NCBI RefSeq assembly: GCF_000513115.1
Contig: NZ_BAUU01000007.1
Location: forward strand, 1 to 64,000
From: Halalkalibacter hemicellulosilyticusJCM 9152
Lineage (GTDB): Bacteria; Bacillota; Bacilli; Bacillales; Bacillaceae_D
DNA: 64,000 bases
Reading direction: 5' to 3'
Each line of letters opens with the position of its first letter. Within the stretch, counting starts at the first letter, position 1. The position numbers and the translations under genes are program-made. The notes beneath the pieces were generated by a model. That model was not told the origin of the DNA and did not search any database. It worked only from the letters and a program-made list of their open reading frames with translations. This document shows, one piece after another, positions 9,185 through 18,080 of this stretch.

Positions 9185-12100
9185 ATGTGGAAGAAATGGT
9201 CTCGAATTATTATTCCAGAATTACAGTTATTAGATTTTAAACAGAGGGAGGGAAATAGTCACCAAGTAGGAAATCAAAGTGTTAGCTATTCGTCCCAACC
9301 TATTGGGGGACAAGAAGCAGCTCAAAGACAAATGGCACCAATTGGTGAAAATTCGGCTATCCATTCAACGGATTCTGCTCATACAAATAGTCATAAAGGG
9401 GAAATGGATGAAGTCTTTAATCGTGTAGAGAAGTCTGTTCGTTCTAGAGTCTATGGTCAGGATGAATATATAGCTAATCTTGTATTGTTTTTTAAGAAGC
9501 AATATTTATTAGGCGATGGGCTTGATGGGAAAGCACCGTCTCTTTCTGTTACAGGACCAAAAGGAAGTGGGAAGGAGTTAGGGATAACAGAAGTTGTTCA
9601 AACTCTCCATCAGCATAAACTCGTTCGATATAATCAGGTCATCACGTTAGATGTCAGTATTTATACAGACAAAGATGTTCATTCTAATTTTGTTCGCGAT
9701 TTTTCCAGTGCTTTTTCATATGGGGGAACACCTATTGTCTTAAGAGGTATTGAACGGGCTAACGAACAGATCGTAACAAATTTAGAAAATCTAGTGAAAA
9801 ACGGCTATTTCCGTACAGAAGCAGGAATTGTTATCGATTCAGCTGATCATGTTTTGATCTTTATTACGGAGAAAAAAGCTGAAGTTCCCGAACGGATTCG
9901 TCATCACCTTTCAGAGGAGCTTGAAACGATTGCTTTGGAGCTTGAGCATTTAATGAAAATGGCTGTTAATATGCTAGAGCGAGCTCAATCTCAGGTTATT
10001 CAATTAACGAATAAACAGGTCACATGGGATTTAACAGTAGTCGAACGTTTAGCACAAAGATCGTTAGAAGCAGAAATGAACGGAAGGCTATTAAAAAAAT
10101 GGATTTCAATACAACTTATCGAGAGCCTTGTCGCGGTTCGAGCTCGCGGAGAATTAGGTGAGATAGAACAGCTTAATGTAGATAATGATCAACTATATTT
10201 AGCTGGGCATCAGCAACCTCTTTTCTCTCTTTCGTATGAAATAGGACAATCGATTGATCAAGCGTTTGAGGAGCTTAATAGCTTAATTGGATTAACAGAG
10301 GTTAAAGCGTTTGTGCATGAATTAACGAAAACCGTTGAACTGCAAATGAAAAGGAAAGAACAAGGTCTGTCTACTGCTCCACTTACCTTACATATGATCT
10401 TTTCGGGGAACCCTGGAACAGGTAAGACAACGGTAGCAAGGTTAATTTCCTATATTTTAAAAGGATTAGGTATACTTTCAAAAGGCCAGCTAGTAGAAGT
10501 GGCTCGGCAAGATCTCGTTGGAGAGTATGTTGGTCAAACGGGGCCAAAGACCATGACGAAAATTCAAGAAGCTCTAGGTGGTGTTCTTTTTATCGACGAA
10601 GCGTATGCACTATCTAGAAGCAAACATGATACGTATGGTCAGGAAGCGATCGATACTTTAGTAAAAGGTATGGAGGATTATCGTGAAGATTTAGTCGTTA
10701 TATTAGCAGGATATACACAAGAAATGGAAGGCTTTTTAAAGACGAACCCGGGCTTACGATCACGATTTCCATTCCAAGTAGAATTTGCGGATTATTCGCC
10801 AGAAGAACTTTATACAATGCTTCAATTAATGACTCAGCAGAGAGAGTACCAGCTTCAGGTTGAAGAGAAGAAATTGTTTATTGAATTATTTGAACGTAAA
10901 CAAATTCCAGGTCGAAATGATAGTGGAAATGGTCGTCTTGTACGGAATGTATTGGAAGAAGCAATTAGAAAACAAGCGGTACGTGTAAATGAGCAAGAAG
11001 ATAGCAATTATCAATTATTAACAGCGGATGATTTCGGCCTTACTCATACCGATACATTTGACTTGGAGGAAGAGCTTTCATCCTATATAGGCTTAGAGTC
11101 TGTGAAAGATATTATACGTACGTTGGAAAAGCAGCTACTAGCGAATAAAAGAAGAAAAGAAGCAGGCTTACATATTCGAACAGAGCAAGTGTTAAATATG
11201 GTATTCTCCGGTAATCCTGGAACAGGGAAGACGACAATTGCCCGGACTTTAGCTAAAATGATGAAGGAGCTAGGTGTACTAAAGAAGGGGCATCTTGTGG
11301 AGGTAGGACGGAGTGAGCTTGTCTCAGGCTATGCTGGACAAACGGCAGATAAGACGAAGCAGGTTGTAGAATCTGCTTTAGGTGGAATTTTATTCATTGA
11401 TGAGGCTTACGCGTTAGCTGATGGTAAAGGTGGTTTTGGCAAAGAAGCGATTAATGAGCTAGTCCGCTTAATGGAAATTCATAAGGATAATGTTATTGTT
11501 ATTTTAGCTGGATATGAAGAGGATATGGAGAAATTACTTGAAACGAACGCAGGGTTATTCTCGCGTTTTCCTTTACATGTTCATTTTCCAGATTACACGG
11601 CGCATGAGCTTGTACAAATGCTCCATTTAACAACGAAGCAGAGAGGGTTTTTATTGTCACAAGAATTAGATCACACGCTTGAGGAATTATTTAGAAATAA
11701 ACAGGCAGCTAATCGTGAGGCTACAGGAAATGGACGTATGGTACGAAATGTCCTAGAAGCAGCCATTAGAAAGCAATCTGTTCGAGTTGCGGAATCTGAC
11801 GTGGAAGATAATGAAATGCTCATTGAATTGATAGCGGAGGATTTTGACATTCACCCAGATGTTGAAAAGGTTGACAAAGCACAGGAACAATTAAACGAAA
11901 TTATTGGTTTGAATAGTGTGAAGGAGTTTATGAATAACCTCTTTGCACAAGTTTCAATGAACGAAAGACGGAAAGCGATGGGCTTACCTGAAATTAGTGG
12001 ACAAAGTCTACACATGTCTTTCACAGGAAGTCCTGGAACAGGAAAAACGACGATTGCGCGAATTGTTGCGAAACGTTTGCATGAGCTAGGTGTGATTCAT

Positions 12101-12673
12101 ACAGATCGAATTGTCGAAACAGACCGGAGTGGACTTGTAGCAGGCTATGTCGGTCAAACGGCATTGAAAACTAAGGAGATCATTGATAAGGCAAGGGGAG
12201 GCGTTTTGTTCGTCGATGAAGCGTATAGTCTTGCAGGTGATCAATTTGGCCAGGAAGCGATTGATACGATTGTGAAAGCGATGGAAGATCTAAAAGAAGA
12301 CCTCGTTGTCATAGTCGCTGGCTATGAAAAAGAAATGAATGATTTTTGGAGTGCGAATTCAGGCTTGCGTTCTCGTTTTCCACATCATATCTCTTTTCCT
12401 AACTACACGAGTGAAGAGATGCTACAAATTAGTAAGGTGATGCTAACTCACAAAGGATATCAAATAGAAGAAGCTGCTAAGGTTGTTTTATTAGAGCAAT
12501 GTGAGATTGAAGCTGCAAGCGTTCAAAGTGGAAATGGACGATTCGTTCGTAACTTAATTGAGGCATCTATTCGTAAGCATGCCGTTAGACTAAATGATTT
12601 TCATGATGCTACGATGGATGATCTTATTACAATAACGGCTGAGGATGTAGCAAAAAGGGAGGAGATCGCATGA
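9185..12673 (+). CDS. Giant multi-module AAA+ ATPase, CbxX/CfqX (SpoVK-like)
   Basis: A 1162-residue cytoplasmic protein with one degenerate and three complete AAA+ modules. The first (~residues 90-235, VYGQDEYIANL then GPKGSGK) resembles the ClpB/Clp-type module but has no clear acidic Walker B. Three CbxX/CfqX modules follow, each with Walker A GxPGTGKTT (near residues 409, 676, 948) and Walker B GG(V/I)LF(I/V)DEAY(A/S)L (near 464, 732, 1005), spaced ~270 residues. SpoVK of B. subtilis has a single such module of ~320 residues; EccA of type VII secretion has one plus TPRs. Its stop overlaps the start of a membrane protein gene. The operon suggests an ATP-driven remodelling machine docking on a membrane partner; substrate unknown. 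Confidence 0.88.
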   Translation: MWKKWSRIIIPELQLLDFKQREGNSHQVGNQSVSYSSQPIGGQEAAQRQMAPIGENSAIHSTDSAHTNSHKGEMDEVFNRVEKSVRSRVYGQDEYIANLVLFFKKQYLLGDGLDGKAPSLSVTGPKGSGKELGITEVVQTLHQHKLVRYNQVITLDVSIYTDKDVHSNFVRDFSSAFSYGGTPIVLRGIERANEQIVTNLENLVKNGYFRTEAGIVIDSADHVLIFITEKKAEVPERIRHHLSEELETIALELEHLMKMAVNMLERAQSQVIQLTNKQVTWDLTVVERLAQRSLEAEMNGRLLKKWISIQLIESLVAVRARGELGEIEQLNVDNDQLYLAGHQQPLFSLSYEIGQSIDQAFEELNSLIGLTEVKAFVHELTKTVELQMKRKEQGLSTAPLTLHMIFSGNPGTGKTTVARLISYILKGLGILSKGQLVEVARQDLVGEYVGQTGPKTMTKIQEALGGVLFIDEAYALSRSKHDTYGQEAIDTLVKGMEDYREDLVVILAGYTQEMEGFLKTNPGLRSRFPFQVEFADYSPEELYTMLQLMTQQREYQLQVEEKKLFIELFERKQIPGRNDSGNGRLVRNVLEEAIRKQAVRVNEQEDSNYQLLTADDFGLTHTDTFDLEEELSSYIGLESVKDIIRTLEKQLLANKRRKEAGLHIRTEQVLNMVFSGNPGTGKTTIARTLAKMMKELGVLKKGHLVEVGRSELVSGYAGQTADKTKQVVESALGGILFIDEAYALADGKGGFGKEAINELVRLMEIHKDNVIVILAGYEEDMEKLLETNAGLFSRFPLHVHFPDYTAHELVQMLHLTTKQRGFLLSQELDHTLEELFRNKQAANREATGNGRMVRNVLEAAIRKQSVRVAESDVEDNEMLIELIAEDFDIHPDVEKVDKAQEQLNEIIGLNSVKEFMNNLFAQVSMNERRKAMGLPEISGQSLHMSFTGSPGTGKTTIARIVAKRLHELGVIHTDRIVETDRSGLVAGYVGQTALKTKEIIDKARGGVLFVDEAYSLAGDQFGQEAIDTIVKAMEDLKEDLVVIVAGYEKEMNDFWSANSGLRSRFPHHISFPNYTSEEMLQISKVMLTHKGYQIEEAAKVVLLEQCEIEAASVQSGNGRFVRNLIEASIRKHAVRLNDFHDATMDDLITITAEDVAKREEIA

Positions 12674-13107
12674 TGAGAATTGTAGGTAGAGTAGGATTTT
12701 ATCCACTTTTTTTCTTTGCGGTGATTTGTTTAGTAATGGGTCCATTTATGGCAATAGATGATATTCGAGCGACACTGCAATATGGAACACCTCATGGAGC
12801 GTATTATTTGTTTATGATCGGATTTTGTAGCTTTTTTCTTTATCTCTCGATTCGGATTGAAACGCTACAGTGGATTTACTATAAGTTACCGATTTTATGG
12901 CCAGTGCTACAAATGTGTTTATTTATGTTAATAGCTACGGGATTAGGAGCTACATTTTTACAACATTGGGCTGAACACAATTTCCCATCAAAAGGGGTAG
13001 CAATAACGCTTGCGATTGTTAGCTTTGTCGTTGTGAGAATTATGATGTCCTGGTGGTTTGCGCGCCATCCGGCCTCCTCACCCTTCGTCAATAGGAGGTA
13101 TGTATAA
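12670..13107 (+). CDS. Four-helix membrane protein, partner of the AAA+ protein
   Basis: A 145-residue protein made almost entirely of four predicted membrane helices (residues ~10-30, 45-62, 75-98, 108-130) with a short basic C-terminal tail. No family recognised. Its ATG lies in the ATGA overlap with the AAA+ stop, so translation is probably coupled, and the next gene starts directly after its stop codon with the AGGAGG ribosome site inside its coding region. This tight arrangement indicates a shared function with the AAA+ protein, perhaps as a membrane anchor or channel. Confidence 0.7.
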   Translation: MMRIVGRVGFYPLFFFAVICLVMGPFMAIDDIRATLQYGTPHGAYYLFMIGFCSFFLYLSIRIETLQWIYYKLPILWPVLQMCLFMLIATGLGATFLQHWAEHNFPSKGVAITLAIVSFVVVRIMMSWWFARHPASSPFVNRRYV

Positions 13108-13797
13108 ATGAATAAACGACCATATATGCACAATCCCAATAATACTAAACAATCCATGCAAGATCAGCTTTCTCACCAAGATGCTAGACACAAGAATCTA
13201 CCACCGCTACAAAAATTGGGTAAAAGAAAGAAAGCACCGAAAGAAACAAAACTGATGCCATCAACGAAAAAAACAGAACGGACACCATCTGCGAAAGAAA
13301 CAGAGCTGACACCATCAGCCAAATTAATGAGAAGAAATTTAGGACTCGTAACTTTGACTTTAATGATTATTGGAATGTTCTTCTCTTCTTCTTCTGTTTC
13401 ACAGGAGCGAGCTGCTGAGGAGGTTGTGAATCGTACTTCCTCCATTATTGAGTCTGGTTTTGTACTTGAGGAGACGAGCGAGCTAGCTCTTAGTGAACAA
13501 GACTTTGCGATTGGAGATTTTGATGGTGGTACGGCACGTATGCTTATTTGGGATTTTACGGGAGATAGTGAAGACCAAATTCAAATTATTGTCGATGGTC
13601 AAATTATTAGAGAAAGCCATATTCTAACGTCTAATGTGGCAGCATATAGTGTTCCAGTACCAAGCGTTGTCATCATACGAGGGATCGATCAGGCTAATTA
13701 TGCTGTTAAATTCCCTGAAAGAAAGTACACCATTTTCAACGCGGTATCGCCTGGAGGAGCAAATTCATATACGTTAACACCAAGTGTATTACCTTAA
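13108..13797 (+). CDS. Single-pass membrane protein with repeat-rich cytoplasmic tail
   Basis: A 229-residue protein of unknown family. Residues 1-~72 are basic and hydrophilic and contain about three degenerate ten-residue repeats of the form K-E-T-x-L-x-P-S-x-K (KETKLMPSTK, KTERTPSAK, KETELTPSAK). One membrane helix follows (~75-92, LGLVTLTLMIIGMFF). The rest, residues 95-229, should be outside and looks mostly beta (DGGTARMLIWDF, QIQIIVDGQIIRESH, VPVPSVVIIRGID). It starts immediately after the four-helix protein gene. The lysine/proline-rich tail would be available to the cytosolic AAA+ protein encoded two genes upstream. Confidence 0.65.
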   Translation: MNKRPYMHNPNNTKQSMQDQLSHQDARHKNLPPLQKLGKRKKAPKETKLMPSTKKTERTPSAKETELTPSAKLMRRNLGLVTLTLMIIGMFFSSSSVSQERAAEEVVNRTSSIIESGFVLEETSELALSEQDFAIGDFDGGTARMLIWDFTGDSEDQIQIIVDGQIIRESHILTSNVAAYSVPVPSVVIIRGIDQANYAVKFPERKYTIFNAVSPGGANSYTLTPSVLP

Positions 13798-13885
13798 GTA
13801 GGTAATCGATATAAAAATATCCTATTGTTTCTAATGACTAATCATAGTATAATCATTTTCTGTGCCAAAAAAAGGGGGAGAGAAA

Positions 13886-14419
13886 ATGAAGAAATATGTA
13901 AGTTTGTTTATGGTGGCTATGCTAGTGAGTATCATTGCGGCATGTAGCCAAGGAGCTTCAAACGTAGAAATCACCATCCCAGCATCGTTTCTAGAAGGCG
14001 AAGATGTAGAGAGTGCGATTGAAGAAGCGAAGGCTGAAGGGATCGAAGAGGTTGAGGAAAATGAAGATGGTTCATTAACGTACATCATGTCAAAATCGAC
14101 TCATGATGAGTTAATGGAGGAGATTGAAGCATCTTTACAAGAGAGCATCGAAGAGATGAAGACGAGTGAAGATTTTGTTTCGATCTCAGATGTTTCAGCT
14201 AATAGTGCTTTTTCTGAATTTACGGTAGTCGTTGATCAGGAAATGTATGAAAATAGCTTTGATGGTTTCGCAATTTTAGGTTTAGCGATTGGTGGATTAT
14301 ACTATCAATTGTTTGATGGTGTAGACCCTGAACAATATGCAGTAACAGTGCAATTAGAAGATGAGCAATCAGGTGAGGTTTTTGATACGATTACGTTCCC
14401 TGATGCGCTAGAAGAATAA
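13886..14419 (+). CDS. Secreted acidic lipoprotein of unknown function
   Basis: A 177-residue lipoprotein. The start is ATG 13886 after AGGGGGAGAG; signal peptide and lipobox MLVSIIAACSQG give a lipidated Cys at about residue 20. The mature part is strongly acidic (EGEDVESAIEEAKAEGIEEV) with helices and a short hydrophobic C-terminal stretch (FAILGLAIGGLYY). It resembles Bacillus cell-surface lipoproteins known only as hypothetical. It lies 88 bases after the AAA+ operon on the same strand and is followed by a terminator, so it may be part of that unit or have its own promoter in 13798-13885. Confidence 0.6.
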   Translation: MKKYVSLFMVAMLVSIIAACSQGASNVEITIPASFLEGEDVESAIEEAKAEGIEEVEENEDGSLTYIMSKSTHDELMEEIEASLQESIEEMKTSEDFVSISDVSANSAFSEFTVVVDQEMYENSFDGFAILGLAIGGLYYQLFDGVDPEQYAVTVQLEDEQSGEVFDTITFPDALEE

Positions 14420-14430
14420 GTTGAGTGAAA

Positions 14431-14459
14431 AGCATTCCATTGTGGGGTGCTTTTTTTTT
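14431..14459 (+). terminator. Intrinsic terminator
   Basis: AGCATTCC / GGGGTGCT stem (with G-U pairs) followed by a run of T at 14451-14459. It ends the lipoprotein transcript and probably the AAA+ operon. Confidence 0.75.
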
Positions 14460-14520
14460 AGGAAGCGATCGATTATGATGTTGTGGAAAGTAAGCCCGTA
14501 TTCAAATCACCTATGTTTTT

Positions 14521-14554
14521 CATAGCCACCTCTACGTACAGTAGGGTAGCTATG
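14521..14554. repeat. Imperfect hairpin upstream of the K+ channel
   Basis: CATAGCCACCTCTAC pairs with GTAGGGTAGCTATG across GTACA. No U-tract follows. It could be a leader structure or weak terminator for the channel gene. Confidence 0.35.
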
Positions 14555-14669
14555 ATCATTTAAAAATCCTGTTATTACCATAAATATTGTTGTGAGATTT
14601 TTATTAAAAGGGGAATCCTATTTAGTAGAACTAAAATTTAAAAATGCTTGTATGAAGGAGCACTATTAT

Positions 14670-15458
14670 ATGTTAATTGCATTCATTAGCAAAGTCTTAC
14701 AAAAGGCGATTACGATTGAGCAATGGAAATTGATCATATTCGGTGTTGTGTTTCTTTTTTTGAGTTCATTTATTGTCTATTTTTTAGAGCCAGGTGAGTA
14801 TAAAAATCCTTTAAATGGTTTTTGGTTTGTTATGACTACAGTTTCACAAGTCGGGTTTGGAGATTATATACCTAAAACAATTGCAGGTAGGCTCTATACG
14901 GTTGTTTTGTATTTAGTTGGTGTAGGCTTCTTTGCGATTATGATTGCTAAATGGATCGATTTATTAAATAAGTATGAAGAAACGAAGGAGATTATGGGAT
15001 TTAAAGGGACAGATCATATCGTAATGATTAATTGGTCACAAAAGACAAGTGATACGATTCAAACCATTATAGGGCTTAAGCAAAACATAGATATAGTGTT
15101 AATTGATCAGTTATCTGAAGCACCAATTGTTCATAAAAATGTCCATTTTATCCAAGGGGATGCGACTAAATTTAATACATTGGATCGAGCGAATATTCTT
15201 CAAGCAAGGTCGATTAGTATTTTTGCAGCTGATAACTGTCTGAATAAGATGACTGAAGATGGAAAAAATGTATTAATTGCATCTGCGATTAAACAGTTTG
15301 CCGAAGAGAAGAAGGTAGAGGTTTATACGGTTATTGAAATACTAGATGAAGAACATTCGAAAAACGCCTATTATGCTGCGGTTAATGAAGTTGTTATTTC
15401 CAATAAGCCATTCACTCAGTTAATGGCGAAAAAAGCTTTGCATCAGCAGGTTACCTAA
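14670..15458 (+). CDS. Potassium channel protein with RCK/TrkA-N domain (YugO-like)
   Basis: A 262-residue two-helix ion channel with a cytosolic nucleotide-binding domain. Helix 1 (~residues 20-40) and helix 2 (~78-98) flank a pore loop whose filter reads TTVSQVGFGDY (~residues 56-66), the GFGD form of the K+ signature. The following TrkA-N/RCK Rossmann domain starts at DHIVMINWSQ and contains VLIDQ and HFIQGDAT. B. subtilis YugO is the nearest well-known protein of this design. The start is taken at ATG 14670 because AAGGAG lies at 14654-14659; a longer frame from GTG 14592 lacks a ribosome site. No TrkA-C domain is present. Confidence 0.82.
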   Translation: MLIAFISKVLQKAITIEQWKLIIFGVVFLFLSSFIVYFLEPGEYKNPLNGFWFVMTTVSQVGFGDYIPKTIAGRLYTVVLYLVGVGFFAIMIAKWIDLLNKYEETKEIMGFKGTDHIVMINWSQKTSDTIQTIIGLKQNIDIVLIDQLSEAPIVHKNVHFIQGDATKFNTLDRANILQARSISIFAADNCLNKMTEDGKNVLIASAIKQFAEEKKVEVYTVIEILDEEHSKNAYYAAVNEVVISNKPFTQLMAKKALHQQVT

Positions 15459-15518
15459 TCTAGAATAGAGGGTTTATGTTCAAAAGTAAGAAAGTATAAA
15501 ACGGAGAAACCTTTTAAG

Positions 15519-15590
15519 ACTATATCAAAGTTGCTTTCATTCTATTCGAAGAAAAGCGTCGACTCCACTCGTTATATACATTGTATGAAA
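15519..15590. repeat. Dispersed repeat, copy A
   Basis: Contains ATTCGAAGAAAAGCGTCGAC and CTCCACTCGTTATATAC. It is about 70% identical to copy B at 19219-19288 over ~70 bases, including a shared AAGAAAAGCGT core. It lies upstream of the first DUF1657 gene. The rest of 15459-15767 contains no gene that I can support. Confidence 0.5.
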
Positions 15591-15767
15591 GAATCTTATT
15601 TACATATAAGCTGAACCTATTATAACGGCTGCGCACGACGTATGTAAGAAAAGGCGCCTCGTGTTTTCTTATAAGAGATCGTTCAAAAAGGTCGGCTTTG
15701 GAAGGCTTCTTTGAACATGTTCTAAAAGCATACAAATAGTTTTACTGTAAAAAAGGAGAGTAAGAAA

Positions 15768-15971
15768 ATGACGGTTCAAAGACAAATTCAAGAAGCTTTA
15801 GCTAATGCCAAGAGTGTTCAAGCTAATTTTGAAGTGTTTGCACAACAAACAAAGGATGAAGTGGCAAAAGAAAAATATGATCAAGCAGCACAGGATCTTC
15901 AGAATGTGATCAGCAGCTTAGAGGAACGAATGAAAAAAATTAAAAAGGAAGAGACGACTTTTGACAATTAG
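15768..15971 (+). CDS. DUF1657 small protein
   Basis: A 67-residue helical protein beginning MTVQRQIQEALANAKSVQAN, the DUF1657 family. Its members are spore-associated in Bacillaceae and are often encoded beside YetF and SpoVA-type genes, for instance in the spoVA2mob operons linked to spore heat resistance. AAAGGAGAG at 15753-15761 precedes the ATG. A paralogue is encoded at 18871 and a related segment forms the end of the YetF-like protein at 17204. Biochemical role unknown. Confidence 0.82.
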   Translation: MTVQRQIQEALANAKSVQANFEVFAQQTKDEVAKEKYDQAAQDLQNVISSLEERMKKIKKEETTFDN

Positions 15972-16030
15972 CATTTACGTTTCATTTGGCTGATGCTAAT
16001 GATTTTAGGTTTATCCATTTTGTGTTAATG

Positions 16031-16393
16031 TTAAAGGTTGTAAATGATCGTTAAAAGGTGCCGAATTTGGCTGATGCTTGTCAAACTTTCGACTTTGTCT
16101 TCATCTTTTGCATATTCTTTAAGGGAGACAATGTGTAATTCGATATCTTGATAATCACCTATTGCTGCAAGAAGCTGTAATTTCCATTTTCGTTTAGAGT
16201 AGTTTTTTTCAAAGTGAGTAATACTTTTACTTACCTCATCCCATTCTTCATTTTCGATTTGTTCTTTTAAAATAGAGGTCTGTTGAAAAAGCAGATGATC
16301 TTTCTCTGTTTTTACGATTTGTTCAACATTACACCCTGTAATAAGAAGGATGAGCATTGCTATTCCAATTAATTGTTTTATCCTCATAAGCAT
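16031..16393 (-). CDS. DUF4363-like lipoprotein
   Basis: A 120-residue lipoprotein. After start ATG 16393 (AGGAG ten bases upstream on the minus strand) comes the signal peptide with lipobox MLILLITGCN. The mature part is helical and charged (EQIENEEWDEVSKSITHFEK, then IGDYQDIELHIVSLKEYAKD), as in DUF4363 proteins. Genes of this family sit next to yetF and DUF1657 genes in several Bacillus genomes, and here it lies between a DUF1657 gene and yetF, though on the opposite strand. Function unknown. Confidence 0.65.
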   Translation of the reverse strand: MLMRIKQLIGIAMLILLITGCNVEQIVKTEKDHLLFQQTSILKEQIENEEWDEVSKSITHFEKNYSKRKWKLQLLAAIGDYQDIELHIVSLKEYAKDEDKVESLTSISQIRHLLTIIYNL

Positions 16394-16414
16394 TTGTTTA
16401 ACACTCCTAAGCAT

Positions 16415-17203
16415 TGTTTTAAAGGTTGTTTAAGACATGACACATCGAAATTCTACGTTTTTTACGGGACGATTAGTTTTTGTATTGTGGAAAAGTGAAA
16501 GCATAATCCAAGAAGGCAATGGTGCCACTCGCCACGCGCTCTATGTGGTTCCTCATTCCTCTATTTCCCCCCATTCCCTGTTTCATGTCGTTACGGTTCC
16601 CTCATTCCGCTATTTAAGCTAAATGAGTCCAAAAGGAGCCATAAAAGCCAAAATAGCGGAATGAGGACGACATTTTCTTCTCAGGAAGCGTTTGTTCTCT
16701 GATTTAGAGGAATAAGGATTACCTTTGTTGGTTGGCTCTGTGCAAGTAGGTTCGCAAAAGCTGTCGTCCACGCTTGATACACGTATTTATGAGCTAAACC
16801 CTATTAACGGCTTCGCACTCCGCTTTAAAGAAAAGACGTTGCCGCATTTTTCTTAATTGGCTTGTTTTTCCGCTTCTCACGTATTCATGGCATACATTCC
16901 GATACGCAAATCTGCTCTGTCTCGAACTTCTCGGTCCCTTTTTATCCTCGTTATAAATAAAGTAAAGCATACATGTACGAAAATTTTTGGTTGTGACTGA
17001 GAAAGTGTAAGTAAATTAAAGGAAGAGCGCTAGCTACGCCCGTACTACCGCTATTGATGAAGAGCCAGACGTTTTTGATAGTACAAAGCTCAGTGACGAA
17101 TTTGCACAACAAAAAGACGAGATGCGTTTTTCTTAGTATGTAACTTTTTACTTTGTCCAATACTAAAAATTGCATAAGATATAGAAGAAGTAGGTGAGAA
17201 TGG
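16415..17203. other. Gene-poor region with repeats and a coding remnant
   Basis: About 790 bases without an intact gene. It holds the inverted repeat at 16600-16666 and, at 17020-17136, an open frame without a start codon that ends in a normal-looking hydrophilic tail (AIDEEPDVFDSTKLSDEF, then AQQKDEMRFS and TAG). This last piece looks like the C-terminal end of a lost gene; I cannot name the family. The composition around 16740-16940 is slightly more G+C-rich than the flanks. Confidence 0.4.
16600..16666. repeat. Perfect 16-bp inverted repeat with CATTCCGCTATTT arms
   Basis: Arms CCTCATTCCGCTATTT (16600-16615) and AAATAGCGGAATGAGG (16651-16666) with a 35-base loop. A diverged third copy, TCCTCATTCCTCTATTT, lies at ~16552-16568. 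This looks like a small mobile or REP-like element. It does not sit inside a gene. Confidence 0.65.
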
Positions 17204-18067
17204 TTGAATGAATTAAGTATAGTGTTAATTCGAGGGCTTGTTGGTGTTTTCTTTATGCTGTTACTTGCCCGATTAATGGGGAAAAAACATATTCGCGATA
17301 TGACCATTTATGAATATATTGTTGGTATTTCAATTGGTAGCCTTTCGGCTGAATTAACGTTCGGTACAGAAGTAAGGATGCTGAATTTTTTACTTGGGAT
17401 GCTTATTTGGGCCATTATTCCAATCATATTATCTAAACTAGAAATGAAGTCTTTTCGACTGCGCAATTTAATTGAAGGAAAGCCAACGATTTTAATAAAA
17501 GATGGTCGCATTCTTGAAAAAAACTTAAAAAAAGAAAGTTTAACAATTGACGAGTTGATGATTCATTTGCGACAGAAAGATATCTTTCATTTTTCCGATA
17601 TTGAAATGGCAGTAATGGAGAAAAACGGACAAGTTAGTATATTAAAGAAAACTGAATTGCAACCTTTAACACCAAAAGATATGGGGAAAGTGGTTGAAAA
17701 GGAAAAAGAACCACGCATTGTTATTGTAGATGGCAATTTGTTAGAAAAAAGCTTGTATGAGTATGGATACACAAAAGAATGGCTCCTAGGTGAAGTGGTG
17801 AAACAGGGAGCAAAAAACTTTTCCGATGTTTTTCTTGCACAAATTGATTCAATGGGAAATGTATATGTCGATTTATATAATGAAACGGCGACGATTGCCC
17901 AAGTGAAACAGAAATTATTAGTGGCTGCGAATATTAAACAGCTTCAAGCTAATTTAATTAACTTTTCGTTGCAAACAGAAAATAAAGAAGCGAAAGAGAT
18001 GTATAAAAAACATTCGAAGCAAATGGATCACTTGCTAGATGATATGAGTGGTTATTTAAAGGAATAG
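17204..18067 (+). CDS. YetF-like DUF421 membrane protein with DUF1657-like C-terminus
   Basis: A 287-residue protein. Residues 1-~80 form three membrane helices with the DUF421 signature ARLMGKKHIRDMTIYEYIVG and ISIGSLSAELTFGTEV. Two small alpha/beta soluble domains follow (GKPTILIKDGRILEKNLKKE and RIVIVDGNLLEKSLYEYG), as in YetF. Unlike the usual family, the last ~60 residues (KQLQANLINFSLQTENKEAK) match the neighbouring DUF1657 proteins, so this is a YetF-DUF1657 fusion. The TTG start at 17204 follows TAGGTGAG. Homologues in spoVA2mob operons influence spore heat resistance and germination; here no spoVA genes are adjacent. Confidence 0.82.
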   Translation: MNELSIVLIRGLVGVFFMLLLARLMGKKHIRDMTIYEYIVGISIGSLSAELTFGTEVRMLNFLLGMLIWAIIPIILSKLEMKSFRLRNLIEGKPTILIKDGRILEKNLKKESLTIDELMIHLRQKDIFHFSDIEMAVMEKNGQVSILKKTELQPLTPKDMGKVVEKEKEPRIVIVDGNLLEKSLYEYGYTKEWLLGEVVKQGAKNFSDVFLAQIDSMGNVYVDLYNETATIAQVKQKLLVAANIKQLQANLINFSLQTENKEAKEMYKKHSKQMDHLLDDMSGYLKE

Positions 18068-18080
18068 TGATGATTATCGA

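Noticed and set aside
9185-12673. ClpB/Clp protease chaperone
   Set aside because: Only the first degenerate module is Clp-like; the three intact modules carry CbxX/CfqX motifs and spacing.
15520-15735. Minus-strand frame of 71 codons
   Set aside because: It coincides with the dispersed repeat and lacks a ribosome site; no protein features.
16437-16622. Open frame of 61 codons within the repeat region
   Set aside because: No ribosome site, unusual amino-acid composition, and it overlaps the CATTCC repeats.
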